NCBI GenBank assembly: GCA_007135795.1
Contig: SLIE01000131.1
Span: forward strand, 1-6,573
DNA from: Desulfobacterales bacterium
GTDB taxonomy: Bacteria > Desulfobacterota > Desulfobacteria > Desulfobacterales > Desulfosalsimonadaceae
Reading direction: 5' to 3'
DNA: 6,573 nucleotides
In this document: piece by piece, positions 6,226 through 6,573 of the stretch
Position numbering within the stretch: position 1 is the stretch's first letter
Layout of the letters: every line of letters starts with the position of its first letter
The notes under the pieces: model-generated
What the model saw: only the letters and a program-made list of their open reading frames with translations
What the model was told of the DNA's origin: nothing
Database searches by the model: none
Translations under genes and position numbers: made by a program

Positions 6226-6271
6226 GGGAGCGCCAGGCTCCTGCCTGGCATTCAAAACCGGCGAAGCCGGT
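6226..6271. repeat. Double-hairpin extragenic repeat
   Basis: GCCAGGC (6232-6238) and GCCTGGC (6243-6249) form a 7-bp stem with a TCCT loop. Seven bases on, ACCGGC (6257-6262) and GCCGGT (6266-6271) form a perfect 6-bp stem with a 3-base loop. A competing stem GGAGC/GCTCC (6227-6231, 6237-6241) overlaps the first. From memory, strings of the type GGGAGCGCCAGGCTCC are recurrent extragenic repeats in several bacterial groups; copy number here cannot be seen. On the minus strand the second stem is followed by TTTTG, so it could also act as a weak terminator. Confidence 0.5.
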
Positions 6272-6326
6272 AAGTTCTCTATATATGAAAACCGTCGGTC
6301 TCCCACCCATGAGAAGCAATCCAATA

Positions 6327-6358
6327 TCCGATTAAATTAACAATCAATGGTAATCGGA
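6327..6358. repeat. 8-bp inverted repeat with 16-base spacer
   Basis: TCCGATTA (6327-6334) is the exact reverse complement of TAATCGGA (6351-6358). The AT-rich arms and wide spacer look more like a dyad protein-binding site than a terminator. No gene start is visible beside it, so its role is open. Confidence 0.35.
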
Positions 6359-6399
6359 GTTAAAACAGCCGAAATCACGATTTAACGATTCATCTTTGG

Positions 6400-6466
6400 A
6401 AACCGGGTTGGATGCAGGTGGGCGTTGGGCTTTGCTATCGCCCAGCATCAACCTACCTGCTGGTTT
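6400..6466. repeat. REP-like imperfect palindrome of about 67 bp
   Basis: Three nested arms pair: AAACC (6400-6404) with GGTTT (6462-6466), GCAGGT (6414-6419) with ACCTGC (6455-6460), and GTTGGGC (6424-6430) with GCCCAGC (6440-6446, one G-T pair), around a TTTGCTATC loop. The minus-strand reading, GTAGGTTGATGCTGGGCG, is similar to the abundant GTAGGTTGGGTTGAGC-type extragenic palindromes I recall from many proteobacterial genomes. Family membership is from memory; the fold is seen directly. Confidence 0.5.
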
Positions 6467-6490
6467 AAAGGACAATTTCCCCTGGGCGGC

Positions 6491-6508
6491 GCCGGGTATT
6501 GCCCTGGC
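6491..6508. repeat. Small GC-rich hairpin
   Basis: GCCGGG (6491-6496) pairs with CCTGGC (6503-6508), with one G-T pair, around a TATTGC loop. It lies 25 bases from the larger palindrome and may belong to the same repeat cluster. Confidence 0.3.
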
Positions 6509-6551
6509 AACTGCACGAGAACGCTTATATCTCTATGGCTTGCTCCGATGC

Positions 6552-6573
6552 GCCCTGTAATAAACGGCAGGGC
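6552..6573. repeat. Inverted repeat at the window edge
   Basis: GCCCTG (6552-6557) and CAGGGC (6568-6573) are exact reverse complements around a 10-base loop. The right arm ends at the last base of the window, so the stem may be longer and a T run, if present, would be outside. It could be a terminator or another copy of the extragenic repeats. Confidence 0.35.

Larger units (their letters stand above)
6143..6573. other. Gene-free right end rich in hairpins
   Basis: No open frame here has a ribosome site, a plausible composition or a recognisable product; the 60-70 residue frames around 6106-6340 lie antisense to each other across hairpin sequence. The stretch instead holds several short GC-rich inverted repeats separated by AT-rich DNA, listed individually. 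This is the usual look of extragenic repeat DNA. Confidence 0.5.

Noticed and set aside
6400..6573. CRISPR array or tRNA among the right-end palindromes
   Set aside because: The palindromes differ from each other, there is no regular repeat-spacer spacing, and no cloverleaf with a CCA-type acceptor end can be drawn.

Overview
The window looks like chromosomal DNA of a Gram-negative, diderm bacterium, most likely a member of the Desulfobacterota (former delta-Proteobacteria, sulfate-reducer type). This placement is an inference from protein style: an AsmA/YdbH-like envelope protein, an AarF/UbiB kinase with an LDWGM loop, a PAS start of the kind common in that phylum's sensor kinases, and a secreted PRC-barrel protein. 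No rRNA, tRNA, CRISPR array, transposase or phage gene is visible.

Left two thirds (3-4910), all on the minus strand and read right to left: a broken PAS-domain gene (4910-4728), an AarF/UbiB-type atypical kinase with two C-terminal membrane helices (4685-3027), and a large membrane-anchored YdbH-like protein of the AsmA/TAM superfamily (2888-3). Gaps are 42 and 138 bases and show no terminator, so the three probably form one transcription unit. A candidate promoter lies just upstream of the PAS remnant (4976-4946). The UbiB family is tied to quinone and isoprenoid-lipid metabolism, and YdbH proteins to phospholipid movement between inner and outer membrane, so the pair suggests a membrane-lipid or quinone homeostasis unit. 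That link is inferred from adjacency.

Middle (4911-5349): a divergent intergenic region holding the leftward promoter candidate, a perfect 14-bp palindrome, a rightward promoter candidate, and a leader with two overlapping, mutually exclusive inverted repeats.

Right (5350-6057, plus strand): a secreted PRC-barrel protein whose C-terminal half is a very acidic tail with two 36/37-residue tandem repeats, each ending in a proline-rich LDRPQPPPGEGLGE block. A strong 12-bp hairpin follows at 6114-6142.

Right end (6143-6573): no convincing gene, but a cluster of short GC-rich hairpins and one longer imperfect palindrome that resemble extragenic repeats. The points that most merit a second look are the acidic-repeat PRC-barrel protein with its switch-like leader, the PAS deletion scar in front of the kinase gene, and the kinase/YdbH pairing.
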